From the NCBI GenBank assembly GCA_947577185.1, contig CANPUE010000022.1, positions 1 through 38,251 of the forward strand: DNA of 38,251 bases, written 5' to 3'. The notes under the pieces were generated by a model. The model was not told the DNA's origin. It worked only from the letters and a program-made list of their open reading frames with translations, and did no database searches. Both the position numbers and the translations under genes were made by a program. Numbering within the stretch: the first letter of the stretch is position 1; every line of letters begins with the position of its first letter. This document shows, in pieces, positions 31,419-38,251 of the stretch. Source of the DNA: an uncultured Lachnospiraceae bacterium. Its GTDB lineage: Bacteria > Bacillota > Clostridia > Lachnospirales > Lachnospiraceae.

Positions 31419-32441
31419 ATGCAAAAGAACGACTGGAAAGACAGGATGAACACACTCTTAAAAAGAAGAGGGTGGGACATCAAAGACTGGCATAGGGCAA
31501 CGGGACTGAACCAATGGCAGCTTGAAAATCTGATGGAGATGGATCTTTCAGAAATGGATGAAGGAAATCTTGAAGGTATTTATGAGCAGGCAAAAGAGGC
31601 TAAACTGGATAAAAGCCTGCTGCGGTTTGACGCGCCTGTCATGATCGCGGTATGGGCGCATAAGGGCGGCATGGGAAAGTCAACGGTAGTGACAAATCTG
31701 TCCTATGAGCTGGCAAAGAAAGGTTATAATGTGCTGGCGGTCGATACGGACAGCCAGTCGGATATGTCAAGCGTTCTGTACCCGGATTATATCGGAGAGC
31801 CGGACGTCAGCTTTTATAATGCCTTTCTCGGGCAGGAAGATTTTAAAGAAGAAGGATATATCATGCATACGGAATACAGCGGCATTGATGTTGTCGCCGG
31901 TTCTGCAGAGTGCGAGGCGCTTGAGGGCGCGCTGTGCATGATGACTGACAAGATCAGGGACAAAATGTGGAAGAAATGTTTAAGGAGCGTCCGCGAAGAA
32001 AACTACTATGATTTTATTATTATCGACATGGATAAAACAGCAGGCGTCATGAATAAGACGATACTTGCCGAGGCGGATTATGTGCTGGCGCCAATTGAGT
32101 CCAGCATATTTGGCGTGAAATCGGTGCCGCCCACGATTGCACAGATCGATGAGGTGGCTGAAACGAATCCAAAGCTGAAATTATTAGGCGTTTTGTTTAA
32201 TAAGGTGGATCTGCGCAAGAAGGCTTCTATGGCAGATAACATGGGGCTCGTGGAGCAGATCGCACCGCAGTGTATTTTTAAGACATTCATCAAGAATGAT
32301 GCGAATGTGGATAATTCCCAGAAGGAGCATATGCCGATAGGCTATTATAACAGCAGGAGTCCGGCAAGTAAACAGATGACGGAATTTGCAGAAGAGGCGG
32401 TTGAGAGGATTCGGAAAGATCAGAACAGGAAGGGAGAATAA
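31419..32441 (+). CDS. parA: ParA partition ATPase with N-terminal HTH-like extension
   Basis: The 340 residues carry the deviant Walker A HKGGMGKST (81-89), the Walker A' DTDSQSDMSS (109-118) and Walker B IIIDMDKTAG (~197-206). The first ~65 residues form a separate helical domain with an HTH-like feel (RRGWDIKDWHRATGLNQWQL), as in type Ia ParA proteins that also repress their own promoter. It moves plasmid copies by an ATP-dependent gradient on the nucleoid together with ParB. The start follows GGGAAGGG. parB begins four bases after its stop. Walker B is MDK rather than DPxP, slightly unusual but functional-looking. Confidence 0.93.
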   Translation: MQKNDWKDRMNTLLKRRGWDIKDWHRATGLNQWQLENLMEMDLSEMDEGNLEGIYEQAKEAKLDKSLLRFDAPVMIAVWAHKGGMGKSTVVTNLSYELAKKGYNVLAVDTDSQSDMSSVLYPDYIGEPDVSFYNAFLGQEDFKEEGYIMHTEYSGIDVVAGSAECEALEGALCMMTDKIRDKMWKKCLRSVREENYYDFIIIDMDKTAGVMNKTILAEADYVLAPIESSIFGVKSVPPTIAQIDEVAETNPKLKLLGVLFNKVDLRKKASMADNMGLVEQIAPQCIFKTFIKNDANVDNSQKEHMPIGYYNSRSPASKQMTEFAEEAVERIRKDQNRKGE

Positions 32442-32444
32442 TCT

Positions 32445-33395
32445 ATGGCAGGGAAAAAAGGGAAGGTGGACAATCAATCATTTTTGAACGGTCTTACCGC
32501 CACATCAAGAGGAGCAGCGCAGAATGTGTCAAGGGCGCTGGAAAAGGCGGGATCTGGAACGCTGTGGGATGATGACGGCAGAAAGAAGATAGAGTACATA
32601 GACATATCAAAAATGGAAGGTGCACCAGCGGAGTGGAACCGATACCCGCTCTTAAAAGACAATCAGCCGGATAAATACCTTGAACTGAAGCTGTCCATAT
32701 ATGAGAAGGGCGTCGAAACCCCGCTTGTGCTCTGGAAACAGCCGGGAGGCGTGTATATGATTCTGGCAGGGCATAACAGGCGGGACATCTGTGCCGAGAT
32801 CATAACGGACTGCAGGGAAGAGGAAGGATTTGATGAAGAAAAGTATCGCATGATCCCCTGTATTGTATATCAGGAGGATGAACTGGATGAGACAAAAGCA
32901 AGGGAGATTATCGATGACACGAATCTTTACAGGGACTTTTCCAAACTGCCGGAAAAGATAAAGCAGCAGATCGTGGTCAACAGGCTGGCGATCTATAAAA
33001 GGCGTCATTATGCAAAAGGAGAGCGCATAGACCAGCTCATGAAAGATTTTGGCTTGAAAAAGTCGGCGATATATGACGCCATTGCACTGAATGAGAATGT
33101 GATTGAACCGCTGCAGAAGCTGTTTTTTGACGGTGTGCTGAAAAAGAAAAGTGTTATGCGTTTTGCCTTTTTCCCAAAAGATACACAGCAGTGGATGTAC
33201 GACGAGTATGCGGAGCAGATCAGCGACGCGAAGGTGAATGTGTTAAAGAAGAATATGACGCGGGATGAGATTGCACAGGTTTTCCGATCAGAGGGAAAGG
33301 AAGTAAAGAGAGTAACCGTGGAGATACCGGCCGGACGGGAAGAGGAGTTTCGGGTGATGCTTAAGAAGTGGCTGGCAGAGGAAAGACAGGCGTAA
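32445..33395 (+). CDS. parB: ParB centromere-binding protein
   Basis: This 316-residue ParB-family protein has the N-terminal nuclease/CTPase-like domain with ILAGHNRRD (107-114), in which GHNRR replaces the usual GxRR of the CTP-binding motif. Next come 'IPCIVYQEDELDETKAREIIDDTNLYRDFSK' segments (kept here in short form) and a helix-turn-helix at ~195-220 (IDQLMKDFGLKKSAIYDAIA). The C-terminal ~60 residues are probably the dimerisation region. It is encoded four bases after parA and is the likely binder of the four TTTCCGC palindromes around the gene pair; this is inference. The start follows AGGAAGGGAG. Confidence 0.92.
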   Translation: MAGKKGKVDNQSFLNGLTATSRGAAQNVSRALEKAGSGTLWDDDGRKKIEYIDISKMEGAPAEWNRYPLLKDNQPDKYLELKLSIYEKGVETPLVLWKQPGGVYMILAGHNRRDICAEIITDCREEEGFDEEKYRMIPCIVYQEDELDETKAREIIDDTNLYRDFSKLPEKIKQQIVVNRLAIYKRRHYAKGERIDQLMKDFGLKKSAIYDAIALNENVIEPLQKLFFDGVLKKKSVMRFAFFPKDTQQWMYDEYAEQISDAKVNVLKKNMTRDEIAQVFRSEGKEVKRVTVEIPAGREEEFRVMLKKWLAEERQA

Positions 33396-33410
33396 AGTTT
33401 TGCTTTGAAA

Positions 33411-33438
33411 TTGACAAATTGGTGACATGATATAGTAT
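33411..33438 (+). promoter_or_regulatory. Promoter of the membrane protein / YobI-like pair
   Basis: TTGACA (33411-33416), 16 bases, TAGTAT (33433-33438). The predicted transcript would begin at or inside the GC-rich hairpin at 33442-33476, so the mRNA would carry a stable 5' stem. Alternatively it drives a short RNA. Confidence 0.55.
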
Positions 33439-33441
33439 CTT

Positions 33442-33476
33442 AAACGGGGCGGTTTCCTATGTAAGCCGCCCCGTTT
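33442..33476 (+). terminator. Strong GC-rich hairpin after parB
   Basis: AAACGGGGCGG pairs perfectly with CCGCCCCGTTT, extended by weaker pairs. There is only a short T run, so it may be the parAB terminator or a 5' stabilising stem of the next transcript. Confidence 0.6.
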
Positions 33477-33546
33477 GCCAAAAAGAGCTGGATTCTATTG
33501 GGAAGACGATCTCATGCTATAGGCTGAAGACTTGGAGGTGATGTTT

Positions 33547-34170
33547 GTGGGGAGAAACAGAAAGCAGAATAAGGAGTTGCAAAATGCTTTAAATAATATT
33601 AATGAGAGTAGCCGGACTGTGGCGGAAAATACGGGGCAGATCAGCGAGAAGCTGGATGACATAAAGAACGTTACTGAGAAAAGCAGCAAGTCAAAGATTC
33701 CTCTTATTTCATTAATTGTAGCAATCATTACTTTGTTGGTTGCAGTCGGCGGCCTATCGGTTGTGGATGTTTATCATAGATTGAAATCTGTAGCAGAAGT
33801 AGAGGAAGCGGATATGGAAGCGGAATCTGCCGTTAAGGAGCCGGAGTATGAGATTTATCTGTATTCAGAATATAGCAAGGTGAAGGTGGGCGTGGAAACG
33901 GAAATGACGGCAACGTTGAATTTTGAAGCCGATGAAGTTACAATTACAGCATTTTTTGAATCTGGCGGTAAGGAAACAATGCAGCTCAATAGAAAAAGCA
34001 CAATGGAGTGGCAGAAAAAAGTCTACTTTGATAAGTTGGGCGTCCATGAGATTATTGTTACTGCAACAGCGCCGAATGGGGAGATTGTTGAAAACAGTAT
34101 AGAGATAGAAGTCATTCCGATCAGTATAGACATGGATATGATTAATCAGTTTCTGGATACGGGGCTTTGA
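33547..34170 (+). CDS. Small single-pass membrane protein preceding the YobI-like NTPase
   Basis: The product has about 207 residues. GTG at 33547 lies eight bases after GGAGG and is preferred; an ATG six bases earlier is too close to the site. Residues ~1-50 are hydrophilic and helical, probably a coiled coil, with repeated Asn/Glu. A single transmembrane helix (~51-73: LISLIVAIITLLVAVGG) follows, and the C-terminal ~110 residues are beta-rich, resembling a small Ig-like domain outside the cell (for example 'EIYLYSEYSKVKVGVETEMTA'). I do not recognise a family. The stop overlaps a possible TTG start of the next gene by four bases, so the two are probably coupled and may act together. Confidence 0.72.
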   Translation: MGRNRKQNKELQNALNNINESSRTVAENTGQISEKLDDIKNVTEKSSKSKIPLISLIVAIITLLVAVGGLSVVDVYHRLKSVAEVEEADMEAESAVKEPEYEIYLYSEYSKVKVGVETEMTATLNFEADEVTITAFFESGGKETMQLNRKSTMEWQKKVYFDKLGVHEIIVTATAPNGEIVENSIEIEVIPISIDMDMINQFLDTGL

Positions 34171-34271
34171 CGGATGGAGATAAAGAAGAGCTGGCTTTTT
34201 CAAAGAGGAAGAGGGCAAAGGCAGTAATGGCAAAAGAATGTTGGGCACTGCATAGAGAGGTGAGGAAACTA

Positions 34272-37200
34272 ATGGGAAAAGATATTGTATTTAGTAAGTT
34301 AACACCGACTGATGATGTTAAAATGGAAGTGTATGATGCTGCATTAAAATATATATTTGAGAACAAGGATATAAAAAACATAGCGATTGCCGGCTCTTAT
34401 GGTGCTGGAAAGAGCAGTTTATTGGAAACCTATAAAAAAGATCATAGTGATAAAAAATTCCTGCATATTTCTTTGGCACATTTCGAGGAAACGGCTGCAA
34501 ATGGCGCTGTAAGAAAAGATAAGGATATAGAAGGTGTATTAGAGGGTAAGATTTTGAACCAATTAATACAACAGATTGAAGTGGGAAATATTCCCCAAAC
34601 TAATTTTCATATTAAAAGGACAGTAAATGATAGCAGATGCATAGCGTTTGCAGTGGGGACAGTGGTATTTCTTTTGGCTTTGTTGCATTTAAAATATTTC
34701 AAAGCATGGTCTGGCTGGGTTGATTCATTAACAGATTTGTACTTAAAAACGTTATTGCAGTTTTTTGCAAATCCTTATTCGCTGTTTATCAGCGGCGTTG
34801 TGGCTACAGTATTATTTGGGTTGGGCTTATATCAGTTGATAAAAGCGCAGAAAAATAAAAATATTTTTCGTAAGCTAAGTGTACAGGGAAATGAGATAGA
34901 GATATTTGGGGAGGATGATAATTCTTATTTTGATAAATATCTAAATGAGGTTTTATATCTTTTTGAAAATTCTCGAAGGGATGTTATTGTTTTTGAAGAT
35001 CTGGATCGATTTGATGACAACAAGATATTTGAGAGATTGAGAGAGATTAATATTCTTGCCAATATCAGACTCCAGAATGGTAAAGATAAGAAGCAGAGTG
35101 GGCCATTGCGATTTTTTTATCTTTTAAGAGATGATATTTTTGTAAATAAGGACAGAACGAAATTTTTTGATTTCATTCTGCCCGTGATTCCTGTCGTAGA
35201 CGGCTCAAATGCATATGATCAGATAAAAAATCATTTAAAACGGGGCGGAATCTTTGAGATCTTTGAAGAAAAGTTCTTAAGAGAGTTGTCGTTATATATT
35301 GATGATATGCGGGTTTTAAAGAATATCTATAATGAATTTATGATTTATTATAATAAGTTAAATACGATAGAACTTAATGCGAATAAAATGTTTGCTATGA
35401 TTACCTATAAAAATATATTTCCGCGCGATTTTTCAGATTTGCAACTGAATCAGGGATTTGTGCATGAATTGTTTAGTCGAAAGAACGATTTTGTTGAACT
35501 AAGAAGAACCGAGTGTGAAGCGAAGATTGAAGAAAAAAAAGAACAAATAGAGAATGCAAAAAAGGAGGAATTAGGTTCTTTAGAGGAGTTGGATTATGTT
35601 AAAAGTAGATATCGTAATACTAGCCAGTATAATGAATGGGTAAATAATCAATATCCCTTGCGTAAAAAAGCTATAGAGGATAAATTACAAAATAATTTAA
35701 GCGCGTTAGAGGAAGAACTATTATTACTTCAGGAGGAAAAACGTATTGTTATAAGTAAGAAGCTGCATGAAATCATTACCAGAGAAAATGTAGATAAGAT
35801 ATTTAGGATATCATCTGAAAATGAGATTGGGGATGTCAACGAATATAAGGAAATAAAATCAAGTGAATATTTTGCATTGCTAAAATATCTTATAAGAAAT
35901 GGTTATATAGATGAATCTTATAGTGATTATATGACATTTTTCTATGAAAACAGCCTTACTAAAGGGGACAAGATGTTCCTTCGCAGTATCACAGATAAAG
36001 TGGCGAAGCCATATACATATTCGTTGAATGATGTAAATTTGGTGATGTCAAATTTAGGTATGTCTGATTTTGAGCAGGAAGAGATTTTGAATTTTGACCT
36101 ATTACAATATTTATTGCAGAATAAGGATAAGGAAGAACTGCTCTCATGTTTCGTAAGGCAGTTAAAGAAAAAAAGCAGATTTCAGTTTATAAGTGAGTTT
36201 TTTGAAGAAAACCGCGAGAGGGTAAAGTTTGTAATGGTATTAAATACCCAGTGGCCTCAATTTTTTGGACAAGTGGTGTCAAATCATAAAATGACAGTTC
36301 AGCAGATTCGAGATTACAGTCTTGTAACATTGGAATATATGGAGGGCGATGATTTGCTTGCAGTCAATGTGGACGATGGCCTAACCACTTATATTGATTC
36401 ACAGAGGGATTATCTGGCTATTGAGAATCCTAATATATCTAAATTGAGTAGTGCATTGAACACACTGCAGGTTTCTTTTAAGCGGCTGAATTATCAAGTG
36501 AGTAACCAGGATTTATTTGAGGAAGTGTATCGGAATTCACTTTATGAAATTAATGTTGATAATATTAGATTGATGTTAGAGGTAGAGTATCATTTTCAGA
36601 ATGTTGACGGGGCATTAAAGCAATGCGTCACGTCTATCTTTAGTCAGCCGGAACAGCCATTGTGTGGGTATGTGCAGGAAAGCATGGATTCATTTATAGA
36701 AATCGTATTAAACATTCCGAAAGTTGGATTTACAGATAAAAGTGCAGATGCGGTAATGGTGATAAATCATGATGATATAACGGAAGAGCATAAGGTAGAA
36801 TATATTGGAAAATTGGAAACACCTATTGAGTCGTTGGCAGATATTGACGAGGAGATATATCAGACAGAGTTGGTAGGCAGGGCAGGTGTAAAATATACGG
36901 TAGAAAATATTTTAGAGTATTTTGGGAAGGTCGGGATGACAAGCAATTTAGCTGTTTTTATCAATTCGGGGCATGATTGTTTAGATTACGGTGGTCAAGA
37001 GGATCAGGGGGCGCTTGGTATTTTTTGGAATCAATGCATCATAAACGAAGAATTATCATTGAAAAAGTTTAGAGAAATTCTTTTGTCAATTTCACCAAAT
37101 TATACAGAATTTAATCTTGCAGGAGTTCCAGGCAATAAGATGGAAATATTAATTGAGGAAAAATTCATTCCTATGACGAAGGAAACTCTTACTTTTATGA

Positions 37201-37850
37201 GAAATAAATATTCTGATAAAAAGATGCAATATATTATTAGCAATGTAGCTGAATATGCAGATATTGCAACAGGAAACATGGCATCTGCAGGGGAAGTTCA
37301 AGAAATCATAAAATATGATATTGATGAGGACATAAAAATCAAACTGCTAACTAATATTAAGGGTCAAATATCCGTTTTAGGTAATAATTATTCAGATAGG
37401 ATTATGGCATACATACTTAAGCATAATCTGTCTGAATCAGAGTTACCTACGTTATATCAGGATTATAGTTGTTATGGAGATGAAACCAGGCGCGAGATTT
37501 TTGCAGTGGCAAAAAGAAATATGTCTAAGATTATTAGTAATCCTCAGAGTGTAAGTAAAGATATGGTCAGGGAGATGTTAGAAGATATAAGCATAACCAA
37601 TCGAGTTGATCTATTCATTGCTATGTTGGCGGAACTATCGGACGATGAATGTAAACAATATCTTGAATTATTAGATATGCGGGAGATTGCTAAAATTTTT
37701 GAGCAGAAAAAAAGACCAAAAATTCAAGTTACTACGGTAAACCAAAAAGTATTAACAGCAATGAAAGCGGCAGGGTTCATAAATGACTTTACCCCAGATG
37801 AAAATGAAGCTGTTTACAAACTAGTTCGGAACAAGAAGGCTAATTTCTAA
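34272..37850 (+). CDS. YobI/KAP-like P-loop NTPase with membrane segments inside the ATPase domain
   Basis: The protein has about 1,192 residues from ATG 34272, behind AGGTGAGG; TTG at 34167 is an alternative that would add 35 residues. Walker A GSYGAGKSS (~41-49) is followed by two transmembrane segments (~118-140 and ~168-189), then Walker B DVIVFEDLDRF (~235-246). Membrane helices inserted between Walker motifs are typical of YobI/KAP-family NTPases. A coiled-coil region (~420-510) and about 600 residues of helical repeats follow, with no nuclease motif that I can see. Base composition is clearly more AT-rich than its neighbours, suggesting recent acquisition. Related proteins are often found in defence or conflict loci; a defence role here is inference. 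Confidence 0.82.
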   Translation: MGKDIVFSKLTPTDDVKMEVYDAALKYIFENKDIKNIAIAGSYGAGKSSLLETYKKDHSDKKFLHISLAHFEETAANGAVRKDKDIEGVLEGKILNQLIQQIEVGNIPQTNFHIKRTVNDSRCIAFAVGTVVFLLALLHLKYFKAWSGWVDSLTDLYLKTLLQFFANPYSLFISGVVATVLFGLGLYQLIKAQKNKNIFRKLSVQGNEIEIFGEDDNSYFDKYLNEVLYLFENSRRDVIVFEDLDRFDDNKIFERLREINILANIRLQNGKDKKQSGPLRFFYLLRDDIFVNKDRTKFFDFILPVIPVVDGSNAYDQIKNHLKRGGIFEIFEEKFLRELSLYIDDMRVLKNIYNEFMIYYNKLNTIELNANKMFAMITYKNIFPRDFSDLQLNQGFVHELFSRKNDFVELRRTECEAKIEEKKEQIENAKKEELGSLEELDYVKSRYRNTSQYNEWVNNQYPLRKKAIEDKLQNNLSALEEELLLLQEEKRIVISKKLHEIITRENVDKIFRISSENEIGDVNEYKEIKSSEYFALLKYLIRNGYIDESYSDYMTFFYENSLTKGDKMFLRSITDKVAKPYTYSLNDVNLVMSNLGMSDFEQEEILNFDLLQYLLQNKDKEELLSCFVRQLKKKSRFQFISEFFEENRERVKFVMVLNTQWPQFFGQVVSNHKMTVQQIRDYSLVTLEYMEGDDLLAVNVDDGLTTYIDSQRDYLAIENPNISKLSSALNTLQVSFKRLNYQVSNQDLFEEVYRNSLYEINVDNIRLMLEVEYHFQNVDGALKQCVTSIFSQPEQPLCGYVQESMDSFIEIVLNIPKVGFTDKSADAVMVINHDDITEEHKVEYIGKLETPIESLADIDEEIYQTELVGRAGVKYTVENILEYFGKVGMTSNLAVFINSGHDCLDYGGQEDQGALGIFWNQCIINEELSLKKFREILLSISPNYTEFNLAGVPGNKMEILIEEKFIPMTKETLTFMRNKYSDKKMQYIISNVAEYADIATGNMASAGEVQEIIKYDIDEDIKIKLLTNIKGQISVLGNNYSDRIMAYILKHNLSESELPTLYQDYSCYGDETRREIFAVAKRNMSKIISNPQSVSKDMVREMLEDISITNRVDLFIAMLAELSDDECKQYLELLDMREIAKIFEQKKRPKIQVTTVNQKVLTAMKAAGFINDFTPDENEAVYKLVRNKKANF

Positions 37851-38006
37851 TTTCCTGATACCGATTGATATTGTCAGGGAAAATGGATAAGCATATCAAA
37901 GACAGAAATAGTCTGTGTACCGTTATATAGATTGGAATAGATGGTCGGACAATAGCTCGATCAAGCAACGATAAGGAAAACCGATATTCCTGCGTGGGCA
38001 CGGAAG

Positions 38007-38052
38007 AAAAGGGAGAGACAGATCACATTCAATGGTCTGTCCCTCCCTTTTT
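38007..38052. terminator. Terminator between convergent genes
   Basis: AAAGGGAGAGACAGA pairs with TCTGTCCCTCCCTTT (one mismatch, loop ~13) and is followed by TTTTTAAC on the plus strand. On the minus strand the stem overlaps the last codons of the partial gene. The interval 37851-38006 holds nothing else that I can identify. Confidence 0.75.
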
Positions 38053-38251
38053 AACGTCGTTTATATATAATGGCTCTGCGCAAAACAGATTTAAGTGTCT
38101 GCTGACAGGGAACCGGGGCTTTCTGCCCTGGTATCCTAATTTGCGGAGCTGGTAGTTTACCATGTCCATGAGAAACTCAATGTCATCTTCCCGTTCGTGC
38201 AAATTCCGGTCGAACGGTACACCTATTCCGAAATTAACGGTATAGTTATTC
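38029..38251 (-). CDS. Hypothetical protein, C-terminal ~73 residues (runs off the right edge)
   Basis: The frame is open from the window edge to a TGA at 38031-38029. The visible C-terminus reads ...FGIGVPFDRNLHE, then DDIEFLMDMVNYQLRKLGYQ and ...PVSRHLNLFCAEPLYI, with codon use and acidic/aromatic balance typical of a real gene. I do not recognise a family and the start is outside the window. It converges on the YobI-like gene, with the shared hairpin over its 3' end. Confidence 0.55.
   Translation of the reverse strand, partial: NNYTVNFGIGVPFDRNLHEREDDIEFLMDMVNYQLRKLGYQGRKPRFPVSRHLNLFCAEPLYINDVKKGGTDH

Noticed and set aside
30874..31455. 193-codon open frame on the minus strand across the primase-parA gap
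   Set aside because: It overlaps the starts of both primase and parA and covers two palindromes and both divergent promoters. Its product is Phe/Cys-rich with no ribosome site.

Overview
The window reads as part of a large conjugative plasmid (or plasmid-like element) from a Gram-positive Clostridia host, most likely Lachnospiraceae. This is inferred from strong AGGAGG-type ribosome binding sites on almost every gene, a Tn916-style type IV secretion cluster (PrgI, VirB4, VirB6-like, CwlT, TcpC), a mid-range GC content, and a complete plasmid maintenance set: initiator gene, iterons, ParA/ParB. No rRNA, tRNA, insertion sequence or CRISPR array was seen.

Layout. (1) 1-10.3 kb, minus strand: a transfer operon read from a good promoter near 10,350. 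In order it encodes a VirB2-like membrane protein, PrgI, a second VirB2-like paralogue, a coiled-coil membrane protein, VirB4, a VirB6-like protein, a CwlT-type lipoprotein, a TcpC/VirB8-like protein, then three genes of unknown role. One of these is a degenerate tyrosine-recombinase-fold protein. Relaxase and coupling protein are not in the window. (2) 10.5-16.5 kb, minus strand: a sliding-clamp homologue, a large SNF2-like helicase with zinc clusters, and an N6-adenine-type methyltransferase. (3) 16.5-20.7 kb, plus strand: a replication initiator, nine widely spaced iterons (18,213-18,863), an HTH protein with a cysteine cluster, and a second, helically phased repeat array. (4) 20.7-29.6 kb, minus strand: a replisome operon with a metallopeptidase-like protein, a YhaM-like OB/degenerate-HD protein, HolB, DnaX, a small protein and DnaE. 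A separately promoted primase-like gene lies upstream. (5) 31.4-33.4 kb, plus strand: parA-parB, with four copies of a 17-bp palindrome nearby that look like a centromere or ParB operator. (6) 33.5-37.9 kb, plus strand: an AT-rich pair, a small membrane protein plus a 1,192-residue YobI/KAP-like P-loop NTPase, probably a cargo or conflict module. The window ends in a convergent partial gene.

How it fits together. The element appears to carry much of its own replication machinery: initiator and origin, clamp, clamp-loader ATPase and delta-prime subunits, polymerase and primase. A delta subunit, a DnaB-type helicase and SSB are not visible. Two of the minus-strand operons begin with similar ~150-165 nt leaders. 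Each leader carries a GAAA-tetraloop hairpin followed by an intrinsic-terminator hairpin before the first start codon, which suggests attenuation. Three of the four palindromes sit just upstream of promoters for parA, the primase and the replisome operon. This suggests that partition and replication gene expression are coordinated. All functional statements come from reading motifs by eye; no searches were run.
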